Assembly (NCBI RefSeq): GCF_030954495.1
Contig: NZ_JAVHUW010000073.1
Span: 62,001-126,000 of the forward strand
Length of the DNA: 64,000 bases
Reading direction: 5' to 3'
Origin: Candidatus Desulfosporosinus nitrosoreducens
Lineage (GTDB): Bacteria; Bacillota; Desulfitobacteriia; Desulfitobacteriales; Desulfitobacteriaceae
Shown here one piece after another: positions 34,371 through 43,005 of the stretch. Position 1 is the stretch's first letter; the number at the start of each line of letters is the position of its first letter. The notes under the pieces were generated by a model that saw nothing but the letters and a program-made list of their open reading frames with translations, ran no database searches and had not been told where the DNA came from. Made by a program: the position numbers and the translations under genes.

Positions 34371-35114
34371 CTATATCTTGCCGACATCATTGACCGCTTT
34401 TCCCAACATATCGTCTTGAGTCTGGATTACTTTTTGGTTCGCCTCATAGGCTTTCATAACCGTCATCATTCGAATCATTTGTCCTGAAAGATCAACATTG
34501 GAAGCTTCTACCGAACCCTGAAGGATTTTAGGATCAGCCGAGACTTGAACCGGCTGAGACGAGTTATACAAGGATTGTCCTTCACGTGTCAGGGCATCTG
34601 CCGGGATCTCCACGACACGGAGACGGTCCACAACTTGTCCGTTATCCATAACCGTGCCGTCTTCTTTAACCGTAAATTCAGAACTGAGGGGGCCAATAGG
34701 CCCCCTTTGACCCAAAAGGGCATTGCCATCCGACGTTAAGAGCGTCCCGTTGCTATCAAGGTGAAAATGCCCGTTACGCGTATAGCGTTCCCCTCCCGCA
34801 GTCTGAACCACAAAATACCCCGGCGAGGTTAAAGCTAAATCGGTTTTTTGGTCCGTACTCTGCAGCGAGCCTTGAATATTAAACAAACCGGCACGGACTA
34901 CCCCAACCCCGGTCCCCATCCCTCCGATGGGAGCAACCTCGGAAGCTTGGCTCCCTCCCAGACGTTCAATGAACATGGAAGGAAAAGAACTGTTGCTGGC
35001 GAGTTCTTCTTTATAACCGGGTGTCTTCGTATTAGCAACATTGTCACCGATAATTTCGCTCTGTGCTTCAGCCGCTAACATACCCGAGGCCGAAGCATAT
35101 AATCCTCTAATCAC
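34371..35114 (-). CDS. Flagellar hook-basal body protein, FlgF/FlgG type (247 aa)
   Basis: N-terminal rod motif IRGLYASASGMLAAEAQSEIIGDNVANTKTPGYK (core ASGMLAAEAQSEIIGDNVAN), a mid-part GYFVVQTAGGERYTRNGHFHLD and the C-terminal rod helix ASNVDLSGQMIRMMTVMKAYEANQKVIQ. Such proteins form the distal or proximal rod. Together with the FlgG-like gene at 35563-36357, it makes two rod proteins around flgB; by position and size it may be FlgF. Confidence 0.85.
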   Translation of the reverse strand: MIRGLYASASGMLAAEAQSEIIGDNVANTKTPGYKEELASNSSFPSMFIERLGGSQASEVAPIGGMGTGVGVVRAGLFNIQGSLQSTDQKTDLALTSPGYFVVQTAGGERYTRNGHFHLDSNGTLLTSDGNALLGQRGPIGPLSSEFTVKEDGTVMDNGQVVDRLRVVEIPADALTREGQSLYNSSQPVQVSADPKILQGSVEASNVDLSGQMIRMMTVMKAYEANQKVIQTQDDMLGKAVNDVGKI

Positions 35115-35156
35115 CCTTGACCCCGCCTTTTCACGTATTCGGAATTTCTATGCTCT

Positions 35157-35558
35157 TTACTTAATAACCAACTTCAGCAGATCTAATTGAGAAGAAAGTG
35201 CGCGGGTGAGAGATTCGTAATAAAGGCCGTTTTCCGCCACATTAGTCATTTCACGGTCAATATCCACGTTATTGCCATCGTTGCGCAGCGTCGTTGATTG
35301 ATCAGTTACAATCCTCAGGCTATTGCTGTCAATAACCCCGGGCAGGTGCTTCTGGGCCGTCATTTTCATGGAAAGAGGGGCCCCGCTCTTGTCCCCTAAA
35401 GCCTCTTTCATCACCGACTGAAAATCAACATCGGAGCGCTTAAAATTCGGAGTATCCACATTAGCTACGTTATTAGCCAAAACTTGCTGCCGCATATTCG
35501 AAGCATTAAGCCCCTTCTGCAAAACGTTTAAAACCACACCGTCCAACCACCCGGACAT
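35157..35558 (-). CDS. flgB: Flagellar basal-body rod protein FlgB (133 aa)
   Basis: Has the FlgB/FlgC N-terminal motif LQKGLNASNMRQQVLANNVANVDTPNFKR (core MRQQVLANNVANVDTPNF) and the C-terminal rod helix. FlgB is a proximal rod subunit inside the periplasmic/cell wall space. In most Firmicutes flgB precedes flgC and fliE; here it is placed between two hook-basal body genes and about 24 kb away from flgC-fliE (59338-60174). Starts five bases after the FlgG-like stop. Confidence 0.9.
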   Translation of the reverse strand: MSGWLDGVVLNVLQKGLNASNMRQQVLANNVANVDTPNFKRSDVDFQSVMKEALGDKSGAPLSMKMTAQKHLPGVIDSNSLRIVTDQSTTLRNDGNNVDIDREMTNVAENGLYYESLTRALSSQLDLLKLVIK

Positions 35559-35562
35559 CTTC

Positions 35563-36357
35563 TTACCTCCTCAATGTGTCGGCAATTCCCAGCATCTGAT
35601 CCCCATCTGAAACTAAGCGGGCATTCATCTGATAAGCCCGCTGGGCTTGGAGGAGATCTGTCATGGAAACAGCTAAATCAACATTGGATTGTTCTAAAGA
35701 CTGACTGCGAATCGTCCCCAAAGTCTGATTTCCGACGGTACCGCCCGGCTGTCCAACCTGGGGCGCTCCGGAATTTGCGGTAGGCACAAAAAGGTTGTCC
35801 TCAGTCGCCTCTAAGCCTTCCGGATTCTGAAACCCGGTAAGCGTAATTTGGCCCAGTACAGTTTCTTTTCCTGCCACCAGGCCCCTTATTTCACCGTTCT
35901 CTTTCACAACTAAGCTCGCCGCATCGGCAGGAATCTGAATCTTTGGCTGTACGACATTCCCGCGAATATCGGTAAGCAACCCCGACTCGTCTGTGCGAAA
36001 TTGACCCGCTCGGGTGTAGCCTGTGGTTCCGTCCGGAGTTTTGACCTCGAAAAATCCTGAGCCGGAAATACCTAAATCCAAAGGCTGATCTGTAGGAACC
36101 AAAGTACCTTGTTGGAAATTGGTCCCCATAGCCATGTACATTACCCCGACTCCCACGTTCAAAGGAACCGGGTTGGCATTTCCCCCGTTGTTTGCGTTCA
36201 CCGGGCGGACTGCTGTCGCCAACGTCTCAGCAAAGTCTGCCTGACTCGCTTTAAATCCGGAGGTGTCCACATTAGCCAAATTATTTCCAATCATATCTAT
36301 AGCTTCCTGCTGAGCCCGAATCCCTGACGCAGCAGTTCCGATGAGCTGCATGAACAC
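35563..36357 (-). CDS. flgG: Flagellar hook-basal body protein, FlgG-like (264 aa)
   Basis: N-terminus MQLIGTAASGIRAQQEAIDMIGNNLANVDTSGFK (core QEAIDMIGNNLANVDTSGF) and middle SGSGFFEVKTPDGTTGYTRAGQFR (core GFFEVKTPDGTTGYTR) match the FlgG family; the C-terminus SNVDLAVSMTDLLQAQRAYQMNARLVS is the rod helix. Distal rod or hook-type subunit. ATG 36357 or 36351. Confidence 0.88.
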   Translation of the reverse strand: MFMQLIGTAASGIRAQQEAIDMIGNNLANVDTSGFKASQADFAETLATAVRPVNANNGGNANPVPLNVGVGVMYMAMGTNFQQGTLVPTDQPLDLGISGSGFFEVKTPDGTTGYTRAGQFRTDESGLLTDIRGNVVQPKIQIPADAASLVVKENGEIRGLVAGKETVLGQITLTGFQNPEGLEATEDNLFVPTANSGAPQVGQPGGTVGNQTLGTIRSQSLEQSNVDLAVSMTDLLQAQRAYQMNARLVSDGDQMLGIADTLRR

Positions 36358-36418
36358 CCCTCCGTGTTTTAACTATTGTCCAGACTTCCGGCTTGGAATT
36401 AATTAATTAACAAATGCT

Positions 36419-37342
36419 TTATTGCCGTTTGAGGTCGATCAATTCCTGCAAGAGAGAATCCGATACCGTAATAACCCGGGAATTGGCCTGGAAACCACGC
36501 TGGGCCACAATCATATTTGTCATTTCCTGAGAAAGGTCGACGTTGGACATTTCGACGCTTCCCGTGGTAATTGTGCCGGTTCCATTGTCTCCCGCCGCTC
36601 CAAGAGTAGCAGTGCCTGAGTTATTTGTCGGACGATAAAAGCTTCCTCCAATATTCTCCAATCCAGAGGCATTGGCGAAATTAGCTATGGCGATTTGACC
36701 AATCTTATGAGTTGTGGACTGTCCATAAGTCGCGGATGTAGTGTCATTGTCTGTATAAACTCCGGTGATGATCCCATTCTGATCAATACTATAGCTTGTC
36801 AGGGCTCCATCACTCCCCGTATTGCCAAAGGCTGTATCGCCAATTTTGATTTTGATATTGCTTAAAGTACTAAAATCAGGGGTGTCCGTGCTGGCAGGAT
36901 CAGCATCATACATTTGGCCTTGCACAATCGCACCGGTTGCAGGATCAACTAAATTACCGTCTCCATCAAGAGTAAAGGCTCCGGCCCGAGAATAAACAGT
37001 CTGACCCGCATTATCCAAGACAAAGAATCCATTATCTCCATCAATCATCATATCCGTAGGGTTCCCTGTAGTCTGAGAACTTCCCGCAGTCATGATTTGG
37101 TCAATCGAACCCAAAGTAGCCCCCAAACCAACCTGCATCGGGTTTGTTCCCCCATAAAGCGCCGGATCATTGGTGTCCGGTGAAGACGCTCCTTTTAATG
37201 ATTGGCTCAAAGCTGTGGCAAAGGTCACCCGGCTCTTTTTAAAACCCGTTGTGTTGACATTGGCTATGTTATTTCCTATGACATCCATCATTGTTTGATG
37301 GTTTTTCAATCCTGAAATTGCCGAATAAAGTGAACGCATCAT
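36419..37342 (-). CDS. flgE: Flagellar hook protein FlgE (307 aa)
   Basis: N-terminal SLYSAISGLKNHQTMMDVIGNNIANVNTTGFK (core MMDVIGNNIANVNTTGFK), and C-terminal MSNVDLSQEMTNMIVAQRGFQANSRVI. The middle is rich in Asp, Ser, Thr and Gly and shorter than in many hook proteins. FlgE polymerises as the flexible hook. It lies directly downstream of the hook cap gene flgD, as usual. Confidence 0.9.
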   Translation of the reverse strand: MMRSLYSAISGLKNHQTMMDVIGNNIANVNTTGFKKSRVTFATALSQSLKGASSPDTNDPALYGGTNPMQVGLGATLGSIDQIMTAGSSQTTGNPTDMMIDGDNGFFVLDNAGQTVYSRAGAFTLDGDGNLVDPATGAIVQGQMYDADPASTDTPDFSTLSNIKIKIGDTAFGNTGSDGALTSYSIDQNGIITGVYTDNDTTSATYGQSTTHKIGQIAIANFANASGLENIGGSFYRPTNNSGTATLGAAGDNGTGTITTGSVEMSNVDLSQEMTNMIVAQRGFQANSRVITVSDSLLQELIDLKRQ

Positions 37343-37407
37343 AGTGCGAATTCCTCCTCTTTGTGTGCACAGGGCATCCTAAAAACAGTCACCGCAATCA
37401 GCAGCGT

Positions 37408-37965
37408 TTATGGATTATCGGAAGTCGAACTATCAGTCCCCGACGTATCTGTTGCCGATGTATCCGTCGTCGATGTACCTGTCGTTGTATCGTCAGCGGG
37501 CTGCTGATTTTGGACTTGCGTAATCAGGCCGACTTCCAGATCCACGAGAGTTCCGTCCGTTTTGCGAACTTGCAACTGAGGATCGCCGTCAATCCATTTT
37601 ACCGCTTCCACGGTACCGTCGATTTCGGTCTTGCCGTCCGTATCTATTCCACTTACCCATTTGCCAATCAAAGCAGCCCCTTCAAGAATGGCCGACTGTT
37701 GGGAATAATAGGTCATCGTTTGGCTCAACGTGTCCATAGATGTGGCAATATTAGTCATCTGTTCCAAGGAACTAAATTGAGCCATTTCCGCGATAGACTG
37801 GGTATCATCCATAGGATTCATGGGATCTTGATTTTGCATCTGCGCCACCAACAGTTTGAGAAAATCGTCTTTTCCCAGCGCATCACTGGAGGTGGTCGAT
37901 GTTCCCTGACTTCCGCTCGAAGAGCCTGCCCCGGTTGTAGAATTTGTTCCACCAACTGTACTCAT
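37408..37965 (-). CDS. flgD: Flagellar hook-capping protein FlgD (185 aa)
   Basis: The FlgD motif GKDDFLKLLVAQMQNQDPMNPMDDTQ (core LLVAQMQNQDPMNPM) near residue 32 and AQFSSLEQMTNIATSM are complete; a Tudor-like domain follows (WVSGIDTDGKTEIDGTVEAV). The N- and C-terminal ends are Ser/Thr/Gly-rich. FlgD caps the growing hook. 9 bp after the fliK stop. Confidence 0.9.
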   Translation of the reverse strand: MSTVGGTNSTTGAGSSSGSQGTSTTSSDALGKDDFLKLLVAQMQNQDPMNPMDDTQSIAEMAQFSSLEQMTNIATSMDTLSQTMTYYSQQSAILEGAALIGKWVSGIDTDGKTEIDGTVEAVKWIDGDPQLQVRKTDGTLVDLEVGLITQVQNQQPADDTTTGTSTTDTSATDTSGTDSSTSDNP

Positions 37966-37973
37966 GCTTCCTC

Positions 37974-39845
37974 CTATGCCGTAACATCAATTTGACTGCT
38001 CCCCTTCTGTTCCAGAGGAGGAGAGTTTGCAATTGTGGACAGAGAATCTTCGTCCTCATTTGAGACAACATTCCAGGGGATCATCTGCCGGGGGGCATCC
38101 CCCCGCTGGTTTTGTCTCTGCTCCCCGTCCATGCCCATGTTCAGCGTACCACAGCTTACTCCTTGTTCCGTAAGGGAATGGCGCAAATCTGAAAGATGGC
38201 TTTGAAGACCTTGTCTGGTATCTGCTTGCGACGCCTGAACTTCAAGATGAACCAGGCCGTTATCCCAGCGCAAATTAATGTGAATTTTCCCCAACTCAGC
38301 CGGGTGCAGTTGAATATCCAACTCTTTCAAATCCTGCTGCCTATTGGTCAGCTGCTCGCGCAGAACACTTGAAACCTGTTCCCAGACTGGAACTCCCCCG
38401 GTCTTTCCACTCGCTACGTTGACCGGTTCAGAGTTAGCCGTTACCCCTAAGGTATTGCTTGAGTTCTGTCCCAGCGTAGCAACCTCTGTATGGGATTCGG
38501 CAGAGCGCGGACTTTGGTTCTCTGTTATCTCTGATTTGGGCCGAATCGTTGTGAATAGTTTCGTATCTTTAGCTTGGGCTGCAATAGGTTCAAAACTGTT
38601 TTCTTTTGTCCGTTTTAAAGAAACATCCGAACTTTTCGGAGCTGTCGGAGCGGCATTAAGACCTTCAACCCGTTGATCCTGAACATCAGGCGCCGGTTTG
38701 CTCCCTCTGACATCAGCGGAAATCCCGCTGCCAGCGTTGGCGTCACTGGCCGCTGTCTTTAGCGTCTCCGCTGTCTTCGCCGTCTCGGATGACTGAGATG
38801 TTTTGGCTGACTGAAGTTCCTCAGATGACTGAGATACCTCGGATGATTGAGAGTTCCCGGATGACTGAGATACCTGGGATGACTGAAGTACCCCGGATGT
38901 CTGAGAAGTCTCAGATGTCTTCCAGGTTTGAACAAGATTTGTCAGCTCCCGGCTTAAACTCAGGATTTTTTTTTCTCTGGTTATTGAATCCTCCTGAGCT
39001 GAGCCGTCCGTGATTTCATTAGTCAGCTGCGCTAATAGTTCTAAGGCTTTGTCTCCCTGGACGTCCTTGATTATATTCTGACTGGATGCGCCGGCTGACG
39101 TTACGGTACCTGAGTAAGATTCCTGGGAATTAAAGTTTATGATCTTGTTGGCGATGTCTTGCTTAACCGCCAAGATTTCCTTACTGTCCGAATCTTGCGC
39201 AGCGCTCTGACTAAGAAGCTGCGTTACTCTCGCTAAACTTGAAGATGTCCCCCCAGATGACTTAATCTCTCCGGAAAGTACTTCCAAAAGTTCTGAAATT
39301 ACCTGTCTATAATTATCCAATTCCGACCCTTGAGTTTTGGCAGCCAACATCCCTGTCGACGCTAAATCTCCATCCGCGGTCAAAGGAACTTCACCGGGCA
39401 TTGTCAAATTCTGATTGCTGCCCGACAGTATGCCCCCTGAATTTGCTTTTAGGGCATCACTTGTTAAAGCCTTCCCAGTTCCCTGACCAATACTTCCGAA
39501 ATTGGCTTCCTTGCCTGCCGGAAAGTTACTCTGAAGCAGCTGTGTGAGAAAAGGCAAGGCGAAATTGCCGTACCCCAACACCTTATCTGACGAATCGTCA
39601 GTGCTTTGTTGTGTGGCTGCGGAATCGCCCGGGCTCTCTAAGCCCTTTTTCCCAGACACGTGTTTGCTTGCTTTAGAGCTCTGCCCTTTCGGATCTGTAC
39701 TCAGATTCAAAGAATTGCCAAGTATGTCTGCAAATGCAGCAGCGGCATCTTCAGGAGAATCCGTGGCCTTATCCCCTCTTGTTGTTGGTTTTCCCACCTT
39801 GTTTCCACTTTTGAGGGAATCCGAAAGGACATAAATACCTGCCAT
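37974..39845 (-). CDS. fliK: Flagellar hook-length control protein FliK (623 aa)
   Basis: The C-terminal FliK domain is clear: LKELDIQLHPAELGKIHINLRWDNG (core LHPAELGKIHINL) and VEVQASQADTRQGLQSHLSDLRHSLTEQG-like sequence near residue 540. The long N-terminal part is Ser/Thr/Gln-rich and includes seven 18-bp repeats (38793-38918). FliK measures hook length and switches export specificity through FlhB. Located between the motility sigma factor gene and flgD. Confidence 0.85.
   Translation of the reverse strand: MAGIYVLSDSLKSGNKVGKPTTRGDKATDSPEDAAAAFADILGNSLNLSTDPKGQSSKASKHVSGKKGLESPGDSAATQQSTDDSSDKVLGYGNFALPFLTQLLQSNFPAGKEANFGSIGQGTGKALTSDALKANSGGILSGSNQNLTMPGEVPLTADGDLASTGMLAAKTQGSELDNYRQVISELLEVLSGEIKSSGGTSSSLARVTQLLSQSAAQDSDSKEILAVKQDIANKIINFNSQESYSGTVTSAGASSQNIIKDVQGDKALELLAQLTNEITDGSAQEDSITREKKILSLSRELTNLVQTWKTSETSQTSGVLQSSQVSQSSGNSQSSEVSQSSEELQSAKTSQSSETAKTAETLKTAASDANAGSGISADVRGSKPAPDVQDQRVEGLNAAPTAPKSSDVSLKRTKENSFEPIAAQAKDTKLFTTIRPKSEITENQSPRSAESHTEVATLGQNSSNTLGVTANSEPVNVASGKTGGVPVWEQVSSVLREQLTNRQQDLKELDIQLHPAELGKIHINLRWDNGLVHLEVQASQADTRQGLQSHLSDLRHSLTEQGVSCGTLNMGMDGEQRQNQRGDAPRQMIPWNVVSNEDEDSLSTIANSPPLEQKGSSQIDVTA
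38793..38918 (-). repeat. Seven tandem 18-bp units in fliK
   Basis: Units such as CTGAGATACCTCGGATGA (plus strand) repeat seven times with variation and stay in frame, encoding about (SSxxSQ)7 in the linker of FliK. Unit number could change the length of the ruler. Confidence 0.75.
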
Positions 39846-39919
39846 TAATCATCACCTCCAAACTAAACGAACTAATTACTCTATCGACATAATCCAGCAA
39901 AAACATTAGTGCTTTTGCT

Positions 39920-40678
39920 TTAGAATAACGTGCTTTTCTGCCGGCTGAGCTTTCCCCGCAAACGAGCAATTGCTTGAGAATGCAATTGGGAAATCCTGGA
40001 TTCGGAAAGTTTTAAAACCGCGGCAATTTCTTTGAGGGTAAGCTCTTCTTGATAGTATAAAGCGATCACCAGCTTTTCTTTCTCCGGTAATTTCTCCACT
40101 GACGCAGCCAGAATCTGTTTCGTCTCTTCTTTTTCCACGTTCTGATAAGCTTCGGTTGCCCCGGGATCTTCGAGCAAATTAAGAGGAGTGCCATTGTTGT
40201 TGTTATCCCCTGTCCCGTCAACAGGCGGTTCGTCAAAAGAGGTTAAGGTTAAGATCTGGGCCTGTGCCAAAACCGTCTCAACTTCCTTAACTTCAAAATT
40301 CAGCAATTTGGCTACTTCTTCGGCGGTAGCCGCCCGTCCGAAACGATACTCCAACTCGGCAAAAGCGTCTTGAACACGTTTCACTTTTTGCCGGGCGGAA
40401 TGAGGAACCCAGTCCATAGTTCTGAGTCCGTCAATCATGGCTCCACGAATGCGAATCGAAGCATAAGTCTCAAATTTCCACCCTCTGGCAACCTCGAACC
40501 GTTCTAATGCATCGAGTAACCCAAAGACACCATACCCAATGATATCATCCTCGTCGACATGGGGCGGAAGAGACATGGCTAAACGACCCGCAATACGCTT
40601 AACCAAAGGCAGGTATTGTTCGATGTGCTCCTGCTTCCAAGATCCTCTCGCAGCGATTTCATAGGCGTTTGGTATCAA
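39920..40678 (-). CDS. fliA: Motility sigma factor FliA/SigD (252 aa)
   Basis: Sigma-70 family, FliA subgroup: region 2 YLPLVKRIAGRLAMSLPPHVDEDDIIGYGVFGLLDALERF (core DEDDIIGYGVFGLLDA), then FETYASIRIRGAMIDGLR, region 3 and region 4 LTLKEIAAVLKLSESRISQLHSQA (core LSESRISQLHSQA). It directs RNA polymerase to late flagellar and chemotaxis promoters. A TTG start at 40678 is used because AGGAGGTGAG is placed just before it; no ATG of the right length is available. A linker with GDNNNNG sits between regions 3 and 4. Confidence 0.9.
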   Translation of the reverse strand: MIPNAYEIAARGSWKQEHIEQYLPLVKRIAGRLAMSLPPHVDEDDIIGYGVFGLLDALERFEVARGWKFETYASIRIRGAMIDGLRTMDWVPHSARQKVKRVQDAFAELEYRFGRAATAEEVAKLLNFEVKEVETVLAQAQILTLTSFDEPPVDGTGDNNNNGTPLNLLEDPGATEAYQNVEKEETKQILAASVEKLPEKEKLVIALYYQEELTLKEIAAVLKLSESRISQLHSQAIARLRGKLSRQKSTLF

Positions 40679-40791
40679 GTTTTACTCACCTCCTACCCGA
40701 TATTCGCGGTTTGATGCTCGCGGCCCGAAACACACACTGAATGTCGCAGTATCCTTTGCTTTCGAACCCTAAATGTCAAAGAGCAGCTCAA

Positions 40792-41184
40792 TTATTCCCA
40801 CCCCATGCGGCGCACAATGTCCGCTTTTCGTTTGCCATCCTCCAACCCTATGCTTAAACTCGGATCTACCTGACCGGGAAACAACGGTGCATCAGATTTT
40901 AAGCTTAGGGTCTCATCTCCCACGGAAAAGTCGATCACACCGCCGGGTTCAGGCGTCGAACCCGTCTCTTCTGCTTGCGGCTCAGGCAAAGAAGTCTTTT
41001 GAAAGGCCATTAATATGGCCGAAAGCAAAAGATATAAAATCCCAAAGGACAAGCCTGTGCGAACAACTAAGTCAAAAGATCTTACACCATTAACCCAGCT
41101 CAGCAAAACTACGATAGCGGCAATAGCGAGAGAGACGCGCAAGATCCAAATTTTAAACAACCCGCTCATTTGGGTGGTCATCAA
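40792..41184 (-). CDS. Small membrane protein in the motility cluster (130 aa)
   Basis: Two hydrophobic segments (WILRVSLAIAAIVVLLSWV and VVRTGLSFGILYLLLSAILMAF) are followed by an acidic soluble tail ending KRKADIVRRMGWE. The start overlaps the cheD stop by 4 bp (ATGA). Small genes of this shape often lie between cheD and the sigma factor gene in Clostridia; the function is not known. Confidence 0.7.
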   Translation of the reverse strand: MMTTQMSGLFKIWILRVSLAIAAIVVLLSWVNGVRSFDLVVRTGLSFGILYLLLSAILMAFQKTSLPEPQAEETGSTPEPGGVIDFSVGDETLSLKSDAPLFPGQVDPSLSIGLEDGKRKADIVRRMGWE

Positions 41185-41663
41185 ATCACCTTTTCACCAT
41201 GGTTTATTGTCCGAACTCTCAATTCACCAGTTCCTACGTCGAAATGAATTGTCCTGCCGAAACTTCCGCCAACGTCTGAGCTCAAAAGCGGAATCCCATA
41301 TCTCTTCAATTCCTGTTCCACCGCCTCCGCATTCCTGTCTCCAATCTTTAGAACCGGAGGTTTGCCGGGAAATGAAAACATCTGAGCACCGCCGGCTATT
41401 TTAGCTTTTAAGCGGGAGGAGTTCGCTCCCATGAGCGAAATTTCTTTAAGCAATAACTCCATTGCCGTGTCGGCGTATTTAGCGGGATTTCCCCCGGCAT
41501 TCCCATTGGCCGTAGGGAGCATAATATGGGCCATCCCTCCTACTTTAAGAAAAGGGTCATGAATGCAAATCCCAATACAAGACCCTAGGCCCGCAGTCAG
41601 CAATATGTCCGGGGATTTCGCCGTTTTAAAATCGGCCATCCCTACACTGATTACTCCATTCAT
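41181..41663 (-). CDS. cheD: Receptor glutamine deamidase CheD (160 aa)
   Basis: Catalytic Cys and His of CheD are visible in TAGLGSCIGICIHDP and GGMAHIMLP (Cys in GSCIG, His in MAHI), with the conserved later KIAGGAQMF. CheD deamidates glutamines of chemoreceptors and forms a complex with CheC, which is encoded just upstream with a 4-bp overlap. Confidence 0.92.
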   Translation of the reverse strand: MNGVISVGMADFKTAKSPDILLTAGLGSCIGICIHDPFLKVGGMAHIMLPTANGNAGGNPAKYADTAMELLLKEISLMGANSSRLKAKIAGGAQMFSFPGKPPVLKIGDRNAEAVEQELKRYGIPLLSSDVGGSFGRTIHFDVGTGELRVRTINHGEKVI

Positions 41664-42256
41664 AATCCCATAGCCCCCAACAATTTCTTCAATGATCCAT
41701 CATCCGGTAAAAAGATGAATTGACCTTCGATCTTGGGAATTCCTGAAAGTTGAGTATCAATAAAGAGTATAGTATCATCCAATAGACCCTCTTCAAGTAA
41801 AATTGCATCCAGGCTCGCCCCAATCATATCCACCGCTATGGCAGGAACAGAGGGTTGAAGAGGAATGCCTGAGAATTGACTGAGAGCTATGAGAAACGAA
41901 CTTACTAAAATATTGCCAACTTCTTTCAGAGCTGACTGTGCCATCTCATTTGTGAACAGGTCCATGGGCTCATCAGTACCGAACAAAGCCTGGACAACAA
42001 TCTCAGCGCTCTCCACCGGAAAGAAAAAAACAGCTTTTCCCGGGGCTGTTCCTTCTACTTTCACATAGATAGTCACTTGAGGAGAATCCAGCTGACCTAT
42101 GATTGGCGAAACACTTTCGAACGGTACTGCCCAAACTTCCGGAACAGACATATCAATCCGACGTTGCAAAAGGGTAGACAAAGCCGTCGCCGCATGCCCC
42201 GAGCCGATATTTCCTATTTCACGCAAGGCATCAAGTTGGAACTGTGTAATCTCCAT
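41660..42256 (-). CDS. cheC: CheY-P phosphatase CheC (198 aa)
   Basis: Both active-site motifs of the (D/S)xxxExxN type are present: DALREIGNIGSGHAATAL near residue 9 and SALKEVGNILVSSFLIAL near residue 108. CheC dephosphorylates CheY-P and is controlled by CheD. It lies 2 bp after the PilZ gene and overlaps cheD. Confidence 0.9.
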   Translation of the reverse strand: MEITQFQLDALREIGNIGSGHAATALSTLLQRRIDMSVPEVWAVPFESVSPIIGQLDSPQVTIYVKVEGTAPGKAVFFFPVESAEIVVQALFGTDEPMDLFTNEMAQSALKEVGNILVSSFLIALSQFSGIPLQPSVPAIAVDMIGASLDAILLEEGLLDDTILFIDTQLSGIPKIEGQFIFLPDDGSLKKLLGAMGL

Positions 42257-42258
42257 TT

Positions 42259-42903
42259 TTATACCAACCCTTTCTTACGCATCGCCCTTTGTATTTCAAA
42301 AACGCATTTGACGATTCGATCCCGATCACGCTCTGGCAGATCATGAAACTCAACCGAAATACTGTAGTGTTTGCTGTCTTCTACCTTTTCCACCCGGCAA
42401 ACACGAACAGGGGTTTGCAGTTCTCCATTCGGCAGGCTTAATTGAGCATAGAGCAATGACTTATTTTCCACATAGTCTTCTGTCGTAAAGCGCATTCCTC
42501 CGCCGCTTAAATCCAGCATAACAGCCTTTTTCAAATCACTGAGCCCTTCTTTGGTTACCATCCGGAAAGCCACGGGAAAAAAGGCTGGAACACGAACAAA
42601 ACTGCGGCGCTGAACTTTAGCGATAGACTGCGGCAGTTCTAAAACAAAGATTGGCACAGGAATTGCGATTCTTTGCATAATTCTTCCTTCAAAGGAATAA
42701 GCGGCAACTTCATCCCAAAACGTCAGTTTGACCATCATTCCCTCACGTAAAGGGACAATCCCACTTTTGTCGAAAGGGGCGCCGACCATGAGAAGTCTTT
42801 CACCGACTTCTTCAATACGCGTCCGATAGTTTCCTTCATAATCCCCTTCAGGCACAGTCAATTCGACAGTAATTCCCGGCAAAAGCTTATTCTTATACGA
42901 CAA
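42259..42903 (-). CDS. YcgR-type flagellar brake with PilZ domain (214 aa)
   Basis: N-terminal YcgR-like barrel (VELTVPEGDYEGNYRTRIEEVGE, core PEGDYEGNYRTRIEE) and a C-terminal PilZ domain with QRRSFVRVPAFFPV and DLSGGGMRF, the RxxxR and D/NxSxxG motifs that bind cyclic-di-GMP. Such proteins slow or alter the motor when c-di-GMP is high. Gene follows flhG by about 100 bp. A separate promoter may be in that gap, but none is clear. Confidence 0.85.
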   Translation of the reverse strand: MSYKNKLLPGITVELTVPEGDYEGNYRTRIEEVGERLLMVGAPFDKSGIVPLREGMMVKLTFWDEVAAYSFEGRIMQRIAIPVPIFVLELPQSIAKVQRRSFVRVPAFFPVAFRMVTKEGLSDLKKAVMLDLSGGGMRFTTEDYVENKSLLYAQLSLPNGELQTPVRVCRVEKVEDSKHYSISVEFHDLPERDRDRIVKCVFEIQRAMRKKGLV

Positions 42904-43005
42904 GTCATCACCCCCAACTATGATATTCTATCTTCATTGTAAGAATAACGCTTTAAACCATAGTTATGTTTAAGGTAAGATTCACAGCCAGGGGAATTCA
43001 ATACT

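Noticed and set aside
37363..37995. 210-codon plus-strand frame across flgD
   Set aside because: It mirrors the flgD coding frame; composition is that of an antisense shadow.
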